NCBI GenBank assembly: GCA_948467495.1
Contig: CAOKEO010000023.1
Location: forward strand, 1 to 32,078
Reading direction: 5' to 3'
DNA: 32,078 nt
Source: an uncultured Clostridium sp.
Lineage (GTDB): Bacteria > Bacillota > Clostridia > TANB77 > CAG-508
In this document: in pieces, positions 7,871-16,095 of the stretch
How the letters are laid out: each line of letters begins with the position of its first letter
Position numbering within the stretch: the stretch's first letter is position 1
Program-made: the position numbers and the translations under genes
Notes under the pieces: generated by a model
Databases searched by the model: none
What the model was told of the DNA's origin: nothing
What the model saw: only the letters and a program-made list of their open reading frames with translations

Positions 7871-8930
7871 TTAAATTTTTAACATTGTTTTGATTTCTTT
7901 TTTTAATTCTTGTACCATATCTTCTTGTTTGATTTTTCTTATAATTCTGCCTTTTTGAAACAACAGACCTTCTCCCTTACCCCCAGCTATTCCAATATCT
8001 GCTTCTTGTGCTTCTCCTGGTCCGATTAACAGCACATCCCATAACAGCTACTGTAATATCGGCTTCGATGGTTTGTAAAAATGATTCTATTTCTTTGGCT
8101 ATTGGTATTAAGTCAATTTGTGTTCTTCCACAAGTAGGACAAGAAATCAAGGTTGGCAACTTATGATACAAGTTACAGTCTTTTAAAATTTCTTTAGCTA
8201 CCATAATTTCTTTGATAGGGTCTTCTGAAAGAGAAACACGGATGGTATCTCCTATGCCTTGTCTTAATAAAATTCCTAATCCAATGCTTGATTTGATAGT
8301 TCCACTAAATTCCGTTCCAGATTCTGTAATGCCTACATGAAGTGGACATGAAAATTCTTTGGCTGCTTCTTGATAAGCTTCGATACATAAATCTAAATTC
8401 GATGCTTTTAAAGAAATGGCATAATCATAGAAATTTAACTTTTCTAAGATTTCTACATGTTTTTTGGCACTTTCGACCATCGCTTTTGCCGTTGGCTTAC
8501 CATCTCGATTTAGCAGTTCTTTTTCCAAAGATCCTGCATTGACCCCAATTCGAATTGGTATGTGTTTCTTTTGGCAAGCATCAACAACTGTTTTGACTTT
8601 TTCTTCTGCCCCAATATTGCCTGGATTGATACGAATTTTATCAGCACCTGATTCAATTGCTTCTAAGGCAATTTGATAGTCAAAGTGGATGTCAGCAACA
8701 ATTGGTATATGTATATGCTTTTTTATTTCTCGAATGGCTTTTGCATCTTCTTTGTCTAGACAAGCCACTCGGATGATTTCACATCCTACCTTCTCCAATG
8801 CTAAAATTTGTTTTACAGTTGCTTCTACCTCTTTTGTTTTGGTATTACACATCGATTGTATGACAACTTTGTCTTGTCCTCCAATGGCTACATTTCCTAC
8901 CATTATTTTTCGTGTTTCTGTTCGTTTCAT
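7871..8930 (-). CDS. ispG: HMB-PP synthase IspG (GcpE) with a +1 frameshift at a CGG codon
   Basis: It converts MEcPP to HMBPP in the MEP pathway with a [4Fe-4S] cluster. The first 302 codons are a normal IspG with CPTC (C264, C267) and MGCAVN (C299). Codon 303 is CGG (8022-8024), and in that frame the protein becomes nonsense and stops at 7977. Skipping the C gives NGPGE (E306 is the catalytic Glu) and continues colinearly with the family through [13 protein letters not shown] to a stop at 7871-7873, 352 aa, the normal length. So exactly one extra base is present at an invariant motif. The gene lies in an ispG-ispH pair. Options are programmed or hungry-codon +1 shift, sequencing error, or a fresh mutation. 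ispG is expected to be essential here, which argues against true inactivation. Confidence 0.9.
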
Positions 8931-9093
8931 GCTATGTTTCCTTTCTTTAAGATTATTAGCTCACAATTTTAATAAATACCAAAAATAAAATGATAAAAAT
9001 GAATTTAAAAGTTCTATGAAAATTAGTTTGACCAAGCATTTTTTAATTTTTATACTTTTATATTTTCGTCCTTTAAAAAAGTATTACAGTTTA

Positions 9094-10002
9094 TTAATTC
9101 ATCTCAACTATTCCCACAATATCATTAATATCCTCGATATTATATTTTTTCATATAATTTTCAATACCTGTAACCGTATCCACACTCGTGTAAGGATTGA
9201 TAAAATTACCAGCACCAATTGAAATAGCACTAGCACCAGCCAGCATAAATTCAATGGCGTCATCGCCATTTACAATTCCTCCCATTCCTAGTACAGGAAT
9301 TTTGACAGCTTGTGCCACTTGGTAAACCATACGAACTGCCACAGGTCGAATGGCTGGACCAGAAAGTCCACCTGTATTATTGGCTAAAACAGGTCTTCTG
9401 TTATGAATATCTATTTTCATTCCTAGCAAAGTATTAATCAAAGATACACCATCTGCCCCTGCATCTTCTACTGCTTTGGCAATAGACGCTATGTCTGTTA
9501 CATTTGGTGTTAATTTTACAATTAACGGTTTATCCAGTACCTTCCTTACTTCTGAAGTGACTTGTTTTACCCCTTCATACGTGTTACCAAATGCCATACA
9601 ACCAGCTTTTACATTAGGGCAAGATAAATTTAATTCGACTCCATCAATGTCTAATGTGTTTAAAACCTTGCCTAATTCGACATATTCTTCTACACTGCTT
9701 CCACAAGCATTGACAATGATAGCTGTGTCAAATTTTCTAAGAAATGGCAAATCATTTTGTGCAAAATATTCAACTCCCGGATTTTGTAATCCGATACTAT
9801 TTAACATTCCACTTGGTGTTTCATAAACTCTGGATGGCTTGTTTCCGCTTCTTGGTTTTAAAGATGTCCCTTTGGTAATAATGCCACCTAGTTTGCTTAA
9901 GTCAAAAAAGTTACTGAATTCTCTTCCATAACCAAATGTGCCAGATGCTACGGTTACTGGATTTTTCATTTTAATTCCTGCTAAATTAACTTGTGTATTC
10001 AT
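9094..10002 (-). CDS. pyrD: Dihydroorotate dehydrogenase B, catalytic subunit
   Basis: 302 aa class 1B enzyme that oxidises dihydroorotate to orotate in the cytoplasm with FMN, passing electrons through PyrK to NAD. Motifs: ASGTFGYG near the N-terminus, KGTSLKPRSGN with the FMN lysine, NLSCPNVK with catalytic C128 (Cys is diagnostic of class 1; class 2 has Ser), and C-terminal GMGGI and SIGAGNF for FMN phosphate. Residues 134-135 read GC where many relatives have GG. It lies downstream of pyrK, as expected for partners. The ribosome site is AAGGAGG. Confidence 0.95.
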   Translation of the reverse strand: MNTQVNLAGIKMKNPVTVASGTFGYGREFSNFFDLSKLGGIITKGTSLKPRSGNKPSRVYETPSGMLNSIGLQNPGVEYFAQNDLPFLRKFDTAIIVNACGSSVEEYVELGKVLNTLDIDGVELNLSCPNVKAGCMAFGNTYEGVKQVTSEVRKVLDKPLIVKLTPNVTDIASIAKAVEDAGADGVSLINTLLGMKIDIHNRRPVLANNTGGLSGPAIRPVAVRMVYQVAQAVKIPVLGMGGIVNGDDAIEFMLAGASAISIGAGNFINPYTSVDTVTGIENYMKKYNIEDINDIVGIVEMN

Positions 10003-10175
10003 TTTTTCCTCCTTATATGTTTGGATTTCCCTTTTGATGGATTTCTTTTATTTTGTAGTGTTTTATAAGTTTTTTATTAAGACAATCGTAATCATGGTAA
10101 AAATTTTTTAAATGTATGGTAAATCCTGGTATCTCTTTCTCCTTTATCTTTGCCATCTACTGATTTTCTTAAAAC

Positions 10176-10967
10176 TTAAATTTCTACATCTTTGGCATGA
10201 AACACAGGACCAGCCTTACAAACATGCCAATACTCTGGAGCATCTTTTGGACTTTTCGCTGTTTTCACAGCACAACCCAAACACACACCTAAACCACATG
10301 CCATCTTTTCCTCCAAAGAAATTTGACACGGGATTTCTTTTTCTATTGCTAATTTTTGTACTGCCTTTAACATTGGTAAAGGTCCGCAAGCATAAATGGC
10401 ATCTATTTTTCCCTCTTCTATATCTTTTTCCAAATAGTTAATGGCAAATCCCTCTTTAGCATAACTGCCATCATCCGTTGTTAAAACAAGTTCATTAGAT
10501 ACCTTCGCAAATTCCTCTTCCAATACTACAAAATCCTTGCTTCTAAAACCTAAATAAGTAGTTACCTTTTTATTGTCTGTTTTCGCACATTTTGCTAATT
10601 CATATAATGGAAATACGCCAATTCCACCACCAATAATGGCTATCTTTTCATAGCTATCATACTTAAAAGTGCCATAACCAATTGGTCCGACAATATCAAT
10701 GTTTTTTCCTTCTTCTCTTTTGGCTAAAAGTTCGGTTCCTTTCCCCTTTACTTGAAAAATAAATTCTAATATCCCGTTTTCTCTATCTAAGTTATAAATA
10801 CTAATTGGTCGCCTCAAAAAAGGATCTAATTGGTCGGTGACTCTTATTTCTATAAAATTTCCTGGCTTTGCCTCTTTTACTATACTTGGTGCTTTTACAC
10901 TAAATTTGAATATGTCTGGCTTTAATTGTTCTTTTTTGACTAATTCTGCCATGATTAATTCTGACAT
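10176..10967 (-). CDS. pyrK: Dihydroorotate dehydrogenase B, electron transfer subunit
   Basis: 263 aa FAD/[2Fe-2S] protein of the ferredoxin reductase superfamily. The FAD-binding RRPISIY motif is at 52-58, GPIGYG near 95, the nucleotide-binding IIGGGIG at 111-117, and the C-terminal [2Fe-2S] site C224, C229, C232 and C250. It transfers electrons from PyrD to NAD. The start has an AAAGGAGG site; an internal Met6 is possible but less well placed. The 170 bp between pyrK and pyrD show no gene. Confidence 0.95.
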   Translation of the reverse strand: MSELIMAELVKKEQLKPDIFKFSVKAPSIVKEAKPGNFIEIRVTDQLDPFLRRPISIYNLDRENGILEFIFQVKGKGTELLAKREEGKNIDIVGPIGYGTFKYDSYEKIAIIGGGIGVFPLYELAKCAKTDNKKVTTYLGFRSKDFVVLEEEFAKVSNELVLTTDDGSYAKEGFAINYLEKDIEEGKIDAIYACGPLPMLKAVQKLAIEKEIPCQISLEEKMACGLGVCLGCAVKTAKSPKDAPEYWHVCKAGPVFHAKDVEI

Positions 10968-11017
10968 GTTTTTTCCTCCTTTACTTTTTTCCCAATAGGG
11001 AGAGTTCTTTTTGGCAA

Positions 11018-11452
11018 TTATTGTATCAATTTTTTATAATTTTCTATTGCATATTTAGTTGTTATTGTTATATTCTCTGGAAGATTATCAAGTGAAAACC
11101 ACTGCATATCAAGATGTTTCATAGGTTCCATTATGCAGGGTTCTCCTTGTGTAATTTTGCACAAATAACTTGGTGATACCCAGTGTGATTTTTCATTTTC
11201 TATAATATGGTCACATATTCCTAATAAAGTAATTATTTGAATTTCAACACCTGTTTCTTCTCTTACTTCTCTTTTTACTGCTTCTTCAAAAGTTTCAAAC
11301 ATTTCTAGCTTTCCACCTGGAATACTCCAAAATCCTTTTTCTGGTGCTTTGTTTCTCTGTTGTAATAATAATTTCTTTTCGTCATCTAAAATAAATGCTC
11401 CACATCCTACCCCTATATAATCTCTGCCTCCAATCATGGCATCACTTTTCAT
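11018..11452 (-). CDS. Nudix hydrolase
   Basis: 144 aa. A complete Nudix box spans residues 47-69: G47, x5, E53, x7, R61-E62-V63, E65-E66, G68. It is preceded by WSIPGGKLE, so it is an intact Mg-dependent pyrophosphohydrolase, probably acting on a nucleotide. The small size and lack of an extra domain resemble the MutT/ADP-ribose class, but substrate cannot be assigned. It is embedded between pyrF and pyrK on the same strand, so it probably belongs to the pyrimidine transcription unit and might sanitise nucleotide products (inference). The ribosome site is GGAGAG. Confidence 0.88.
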   Translation of the reverse strand: MKSDAMIGGRDYIGVGCGAFILDDEKKLLLQQRNKAPEKGFWSIPGGKLEMFETFEEAVKREVREETGVEIQIITLLGICDHIIENEKSHWVSPSYLCKITQGEPCIMEPMKHLDMQWFSLDNLPENITITTKYAIENYKKLIQ

Positions 11453-11480
11453 ATTTCATTTCTCTCCTTTATTTTCATTT

Positions 11481-11534
11481 ACCTGTCCCAAAAAACACCT
11501 CTAGGGATAATTGGTGCCTGTCCCCGAACACACC
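11481..11534. repeat. REP-like dispersed repeat, copy D, inside the pyrF 3' end
   Basis: Same architecture as copy B: ACCTGTCCCAAAAAACACCT, then CTAGGGATAATTGG, then a second CCTGTCCC unit. It overlaps the pyrF reading frame, which uses codons and the TAG stop (11501-11503) from the repeat. Confidence 0.8.
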
Positions 11535-12456
11535 CAAATTGCTTGATTGAGTTCGTCTCTCATTCTTAGGGCTTCGGCTCTGGTTGCTTTGGCATATTGG
11601 TTTTCGCTATATTGGTTTTTCCATCTGTCTGATTGGTAAGCACACATTAAACTTCTAGAGGCATTAACAATACCTCCTAAACCATTGTTATCAAATCCTA
11701 AGGCGATGTCGTTAGCTTTTCCTCCTTGTGCTCCATATCCTGGTATTAGAAAATAGGTGTGTGGTGCTGTTTTTCTGATTTGTTCTAATTGTTCTGGATA
11801 AGTTGCTCCTACTACTGCTGCGATACTACTATATCCGTTTTCTCCTCTTAGTTCTTCTCCCCATTTTTCTACTAATTCGGCTACTTGTGTATATACTTCT
11901 TTTCCATTTTCTAATTTTAAGTCTTGCAATTCTCCTGATGATGGGTTTGAGGTTTTTACTAAAACGAAAATTCCTTTTTCGTATTTTTTACAATCTTCTA
12001 TGAATGGCTTGACACAGTCAGTTCCCATATAAGGATTGACAGTGACAAAGTCTACATCATAAATGGATTCTTCTGTTTCGCCAATTCGTGTTTTCCCTAA
12101 AAAGGCATTAGAGTAACCGTGTAGCCGTTGAACCAATATCTCCTCTTTTGACATCGGCTATTACTACCATTCCTTTTTCCTTTGCATATTGACATGTTTC
12201 TTGAAAGGCTTTCATTCCTGAAATTCCAAACATTTCGTAAAACGCGATTTGTGGTTTGATGGCTGGTATGATATCATAAATCTCGTCAATTAGTGCTTTA
12301 TTATATTCTATAATTGCTTTTGCTGCTCCTTCTAAATCTCCGAGTGTATTTACTGGTTACGCATTTGGGTAACATTTCATATCTTGGGTCTAGTCCTATT
12401 ACGGTTGGATTGTTTGTTTCTTTGATTTTTTTGATTAGTTTATCTATTGCATTCAT
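11501..12456 (-). CDS. pyrF: Orotidine 5'-phosphate decarboxylase with two +1 frameshifts, both at CGG
   Basis: It converts OMP to UMP. The true start is the ATG at 12456 (AAGGAGGAG site), giving MNAIDKLIKKIKETNNPTV. Frame 1 runs 38 codons to CGG (12340-12342). Dropping the C continues GDLEGAAKAIIEYNKAL through the catalytic VIADVKRGDIGSTAT (D-x-K-x2-D). Codon 113 is a second CGG (12117-12119); dropping its C continues GYSNAFLGKTRIG to the stop at 11501. The restored protein is about 317 aa, the long group-2 PyrF type. Read in one frame, only fragments would result. The last dozen residues (VCSGTGTNYP) come from an inserted repeat. A pyrC-pyrK-pyrD context supports a working pathway gene. Confidence 0.88.
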
Positions 12457-12490
12457 CGTTATCTTTCTCCTCCTTATTTTATTATTTGTT

Positions 12491-12523
12491 GTGGCGAGTT
12501 TGAAGCTGTCCCAAAATCGCCAT
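12491..12523. repeat. REP-like hairpin, copy E
   Basis: TGGCGA (12492-12497) and TCGCCA (12517-12522) form a perfect stem whose loop contains GGGACAG on the minus strand. It lies between the Spx-like gene and pyrF. Confidence 0.55.
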
Positions 12524-12549
12524 GGAAATATTGGTATTTTGTGTTTTGC

Positions 12550-12909
12550 TTATATATTAATATTTTCTTCCCATTGTTTTTCTTTAAATCCCACTAAAAC
12601 AACTTTATCATTTATGAATAGTGGTCTTTTGATTAACATTCCATTCGTAGATAGTAATTCTATTTTTTGGGTATCAGACATATTGGGTAATTTTTCTTTT
12701 AGGTTTAATTCTTTATATTTTAATCCACTTGTATTAAAAAATTTTTTAATTTCTAATCCACTTTGGTTAATCCACTTTTCTAGTTCTTCTTTGGATGGCG
12801 TTTCCTCTACTATATGTCGTTCTTGGAATTTAATTTGCTTCCTTTCTAGCCACTTTTTTGCGTTCTGACAGGTTGAACATTTAGGATACCATATTAATAA
12901 ATTTTTCAT
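12550..12909 (-). CDS. ArsC/Spx-family thioredoxin-fold protein
   Basis: 119 aa, matching ArsC-family length. CSTC redox motif at C11/C14 in a WYPKCSTCQNAKKWL context, and the family Arg-Pro at R95-P96 (LIKRPLF). Proteins like this are either glutaredoxin-type arsenate reductases or Spx/MgsR-type RNA polymerase-binding regulators. Two cysteines spaced CxxC fit the YusI/Spx-like branch better, but function is not certain. It is transcribed toward pyrF and preceded by a leader element (12922-12974) with a near-copy at the right window end. The ribosome site is AAGGGG, supplied by that leader. Confidence 0.8.
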   Translation of the reverse strand: MKNLLIWYPKCSTCQNAKKWLERKQIKFQERHIVEETPSKEELEKWINQSGLEIKKFFNTSGLKYKELNLKEKLPNMSDTQKIELLSTNGMLIKRPLFINDKVVLVGFKEKQWEENINI

Positions 12910-12921
12910 TTTGACTTTTCC

Positions 12922-12974
12922 CCTTGTAAGATATATTTAGGTTTTTAACAAAGGTTCCACCTATAAACCTTTTT
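12922..12974 (-). promoter_or_regulatory. Shared leader element, copy 1
   Basis: Minus strand: AAAGGTTTATAGGT, GG, AACCTTT, gap, AAAAACCTAAAT, then ACAAGGGG. AAAGGTT can pair with AACCTTT (7 bp) or AGGTTT with AAACCT, giving mutually exclusive stems. About 50 nt match an element at 32028-32074. It ends in the ribosome site of the Spx-like gene. Confidence 0.5.
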
Positions 12975-13071
12975 AATTGATATGAACTCTTTTAATTGTC
13001 ACTGTTTTTCCGGTATTTTCATCTATTTCAAAGATACAACCATTTATCATAATTTCATCTTTTACTGGCAT
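12973..13071 (-). CDS. Possible small protein (32 aa, perhaps 43 aa with a +1 shift)
   Basis: The frame from ATG 13071 reads MPVKDEIMINGCIFEID and continues to HIN-stop, a protein-like composition in an otherwise empty 220-bp gap. An upstream ATG at 13105 gives MKGTGFITDK; one base in the AAAA run (13075-13078) would have to be skipped to join the two. No good ribosome site precedes either start, and no family is recognised. It could be the remnant of a larger gene. It ends where the leader element begins. Confidence 0.3.
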   Translation of the reverse strand: MPVKDEIMINGCIFEIDENTGKTVTIKRVHIN

Positions 13072-13129
13072 ATCTTTTATCTGTTATAAAACCTGTACCT
13101 TTCATAGATTTCTTGATTTTATACTAAAA

Positions 13130-13822
13130 TTAATCTAATGTTCTTTCATGATTTCTACTTTCAGTCTCATTATTTTTGCCTATACTAGGTACATTTATTG
13201 GGATGTTTGATTTGCATCGTTCCTTTAAAGTATTACTTGTTTTTTCAAATTTCTCCCTATATATTAGTTCAGCAGTTTTCTCTAAATCTTCTTTATCTGT
13301 TTTATTTGATATTACTGTCACTTTTCGTTTTTTGCCAATTTTATCATGCTTTCCTTTCCTATTGGCTACATCATAAAGGACTAGTTCTTCTTTTGAAACA
13401 GAATCTCTTTCTAATAATGAGGTACATCTTTCTACATAAGGTCTTTCCATTAAAAATATTTCATTCATTTGTTTATATACTTTATGATATTTAATAAAAA
13501 TATCATCTATTAATATAGTATCATTATTTTTACTTAAATCTTCTATCTTCCTATTTAACCTTTTTTCTACTGACTTACTTCTAAATTTCATGAAAATTTT
13601 AAACAGTAATGGATTTGTATAAAGAATTCTTTTATGTTTTGAAGTCATTTTCGTTTTTGCTTTATTTGTGTTATTATTCATAAAGAATTTAAAATACTTT
13701 AATTTTATTTCACTAAATAAATCATCTATGTGAATAACTGCCGTTCTTTGTTTTTTTCCTAAATAGTCTGAAAACGTTGTTTTCCCTGATCCAGCTTTCC
13801 CTGTAATTCCAATTATTTTCAT
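13130..13822 (-). CDS. P-loop nucleoside/dephospho-CoA kinase-like protein
   Basis: 230 aa. Walker A GKAGSGKTT at 8-16 opens the protein, then HIDDLF (D32/D33, substrate or Mg site) and a long basic lid-like region. TILIDDIF near 103-110 is a Walker B-like strand, and a distal VISNKTDKEDLEKTAELI resembles the end of dephospho-CoA kinases (v-x-N-x-g/t-x2-e-l). The C-terminal 45 residues are Lys/Asn/Glu-rich and probably disordered. It starts 6 bp after the pyrC stop codon, so the two are co-transcribed. It may be a CoaE-like or uridine kinase-like enzyme; the substrate is not determinable. Confidence 0.65.
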   Translation of the reverse strand: MKIIGITGKAGSGKTTFSDYLGKKQRTAVIHIDDLFSEIKLKYFKFFMNNNTNKAKTKMTSKHKRILYTNPLLFKIFMKFRSKSVEKRLNRKIEDLSKNNDTILIDDIFIKYHKVYKQMNEIFLMERPYVERCTSLLERDSVSKEELVLYDVANRKGKHDKIGKKRKVTVISNKTDKEDLEKTAELIYREKFEKTSNTLKERCKSNIPINVPSIGKNNETESRNHERTLD

Positions 13823-13828
13823 TTCTCC

Positions 13829-15103
13829 TCATCCTTTTTGATAAACGATTTTTCCTCCAACTATGGTATATTTTACTCTACCTTTTAATTCTTTTCCAAT
13901 AAAAGGACTATTTTTAGCTTTTGACACAATCATTTCTTTGGTATAGGTATAGGTTTCATTTGGGTCAAAAATAGTAATATCTGCTATTTTTCCTTCTTCA
14001 ATGGTACCTCTATCAATTTTTAACAATTGAGCAGGTTGATAAGAGGTAAGTCTTACTAAATCTAAATAAGTTAAATCTCCTGTATCAATTAAATTCATAA
14101 TTTCTGCTGATAAAGCAGTTTCAAATCCAATGATTCCATTTGGTGCTGTTGCTAGCCCCTTATTTTTCTCATCTTCTGCATGTGGTGCATGGTCTGTAAT
14201 AATAGCATCAATGGTTCCTTCTTTTAACCCTTCGATAATGGCAAGTCTGTCTTTTTCTTCTCTTAGAGGTGGGTTCATTTTGGCATTGACTCCAGATTTT
14301 AATACCTCATCAACAGTAAAGGTAAAGTAATGAGGACAAGTCTCACAAGAAATTTTTACTCCTCTTTTTTTGGCATCTCTTACCATATTTTTCGTTGTCT
14401 TTGTACTGATGTGGCAAATATGTGCTCTTACCTCATTTGTCTCTGCTATTACGATTTCTCTTGCTGCCATAATTTCTTCTGCCTCTGGGAATACTCCGTC
14501 AACGCCTAATTGGTCTGCTACTTTCCCATGGTTGATGGCACCTGCTGCGACTGTTTTTTCTTCACAGTGAGAAGCGACAAAAGTTCCTAGCTTATCTGTT
14601 TCGATAATGGCTTCTCTCATCATTTTGCTATTGACAACTGGCATACCATCATCAGAAAAGGCGATGGCTCCTGCCTTTTTTAATGCTTCAAAATCGACTA
14701 ATTCTTCTCCCTTTTCTCCTTTGGATACAGAGGCATAAGGAAGAACATTACATAGATTTACTCTTTTGGCTTCTTCTATGATTTTTTGCAAAACAATAGC
14801 GCTATCTGGTGTTGGTTTTGTATTTGGCATCGGACAAATTGTAGTAAATCCACCACTAACGGCGCTTTTGCTACCTGTTTCGATTGTTTCTTTATGCTCA
14901 AATCCAGGTTCTCTTAAGTGACAGTGCATATCAATCATTCCAGGCATAATATTAAAATTGGTACAGTCAATTATTTTGTCTGCTTGTTCCCCTATTTCAT
15001 TGGCTATTTTGGCAATTTTGTCGTCTTCGATTAGTATATCTTTTTTTTCAAATGTGTTGGTTTTGTAGTCAATTAGTGTTCCATTTTTTAACAATGTTTT
15101 CAT
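13829..15103 (-). CDS. pyrC: Dihydroorotase
   Basis: 424 aa from ATG 15103, which has GGAGG 5 bases upstream; a TTG 12 bases earlier overlaps that ribosome site and is rejected. Class I amidohydrolase that cyclises carbamoyl aspartate to dihydroorotate. Zn ligands are visible: H60 and H62 in DMHCHLREPG, D152 in FSDDG, H179 in SHCEE, H231 in HICHIS, and catalytic D304 in TDHAPH. Length matches the family. First gene of the minus-strand pyrimidine block, divergent from the pyrE-like gene. Confidence 0.95.
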   Translation of the reverse strand: MKTLLKNGTLIDYKTNTFEKKDILIEDDKIAKIANEIGEQADKIIDCTNFNIMPGMIDMHCHLREPGFEHKETIETGSKSAVSGGFTTICPMPNTKPTPDSAIVLQKIIEEAKRVNLCNVLPYASVSKGEKGEELVDFEALKKAGAIAFSDDGMPVVNSKMMREAIIETDKLGTFVASHCEEKTVAAGAINHGKVADQLGVDGVFPEAEEIMAAREIVIAETNEVRAHICHISTKTTKNMVRDAKKRGVKISCETCPHYFTFTVDEVLKSGVNAKMNPPLREEKDRLAIIEGLKEGTIDAIITDHAPHAEDEKNKGLATAPNGIIGFETALSAEIMNLIDTGDLTYLDLVRLTSYQPAQLLKIDRGTIEEGKIADITIFDPNETYTYTKEMIVSKAKNSPFIGKELKGRVKYTIVGGKIVYQKG

Positions 15104-15176
15104 TTTTACCTCCAAAAATTCATTTTTACCATCTTATCATTATATTTGTTTTTTTTCAAGATTTTTTCGTATATAA

Positions 15177-15205
15177 TTGACAAATTACCGTTTTTTCATT
15201 ACAAT
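15177..15205 (+). promoter_or_regulatory. Promoter of the pyrE-like gene
   Basis: TTGACA (15177-15182), 17-bp spacer, TACAAT (15200-15205), 33 bp before the start codon. The leader is short, with no visible PyrR attenuator. Confidence 0.75.
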
Positions 15206-15237
15206 AATTTTCAGAATAAAATTAAGGAGGAACGATT

Positions 15238-16095
15238 ATGTCTGATATCATGTCATACCTATTTGAAACAAAAGCCGTAAAATTTTGTGAAGAAAACAAG
15301 CCATTTTTTTTAACATCTGGAACCATTTCACCATACTTTGTAAATACCCATTTTCTTTATGGGAATGAAAAAGAAGCCACTGAATTTTTATCTTATATCG
15401 ATACTTTATTAGCTGACAGAATTAATTTACCAAAAAAAGTATTTGATAAAGTATTGGTACAATATGAGAATAATGAAATTTTTAAATACACGATTGACAC
15501 GATGATAAAAGCCATCACAGAAAACGTAAACATCGATGAAATTGATTACATTTCTGGTGGAGAAAGAAGAGATTGGTATTTCTCTAATATGATTGCTTAT
15601 TTATTAAAAAAGCCACATCTTACTTTATTTAAAGATATGGAAGCATTTGTTAGTCCTTACGATTTTTCTTCTACTGAAAAAATAACAGATATCGAAGGAA
15701 AAACGGTACTAAATGCCTCTGACTTAGTAACTGCTGCCTCTAACTATGTTCGTTCTTGGATTCCAGCCGTTAAAAACCTAAATGGCAAATTATTATGGAC
15801 TTGTTATGTGGTAGATAGAAAACAAGGTGGAACCGAAGTCCTTGAAAAAGAAGGAATTAAAACCATTCCTCTAGCTTTAGTCGATTATACCCTTTTCGAA
15901 AAAGCTTTTGAACTGGGAATTATCAAGCAAGGACAATTGGAAATGTTAAAAGGATTTTATCATGACCCATACGAAACAATGAGAAATTTTTTAATCAATC
16001 ATCCTGAATTTATACAAAATGCTTTGCATTCTTCTGATGAAAGAACACAAAAGAGAGTTAAAATTTTAACAGAAAATAATTTATATAATTTGTAA
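15238..16095 (+). CDS. Orotate phosphoribosyltransferase-like protein
   Basis: 285 aa, AAGGAGGAAC site upstream. The segment FLTSGTISPYFVNTHFLYG (27-45) is the OPRTase substrate-binding start (SGxxSPYF). GGERRDWYFSNMIA follows near 103-116, and the expected PRPP-loop region reads VLNASDLVTAASNYV, with the usual two acidic residues changed to AS-D. A long C-terminal extension (about residues 190-285) has no counterpart in classical PyrE (about 200 aa). It is divergent from pyrC and no other pyrE is in the block, so it probably converts orotate to OMP. The altered PRPP motif leaves open a variant function. Confidence 0.65.
   Translation: MSDIMSYLFETKAVKFCEENKPFFLTSGTISPYFVNTHFLYGNEKEATEFLSYIDTLLADRINLPKKVFDKVLVQYENNEIFKYTIDTMIKAITENVNIDEIDYISGGERRDWYFSNMIAYLLKKPHLTLFKDMEAFVSPYDFSSTEKITDIEGKTVLNASDLVTAASNYVRSWIPAVKNLNGKLLWTCYVVDRKQGGTEVLEKEGIKTIPLALVDYTLFEKAFELGIIKQGQLEMLKGFYHDPYETMRNFLINHPEFIQNALHSSDERTQKRVKILTENNLYNL

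Noticed and set aside
9003..9222. 68-aa plus-strand ORF between ispG and pyrD
   Set aside because: It runs antisense into the pyrD 3' end, has no ribosome site, and is low-complexity Ile/Phe/Leu from T-rich DNA.
12314..12868. 184-aa plus-strand hydrophobic ORF
   Set aside because: It is antisense to pyrF and the Spx-like gene, both with clear motifs; its hydrophobicity arises from the T-rich complementary strand.
15104..15115. TTG start for pyrC 12 bases upstream of the ATG
   Set aside because: The TTG overlaps the GGAGG ribosome site that serves the ATG at 15103.
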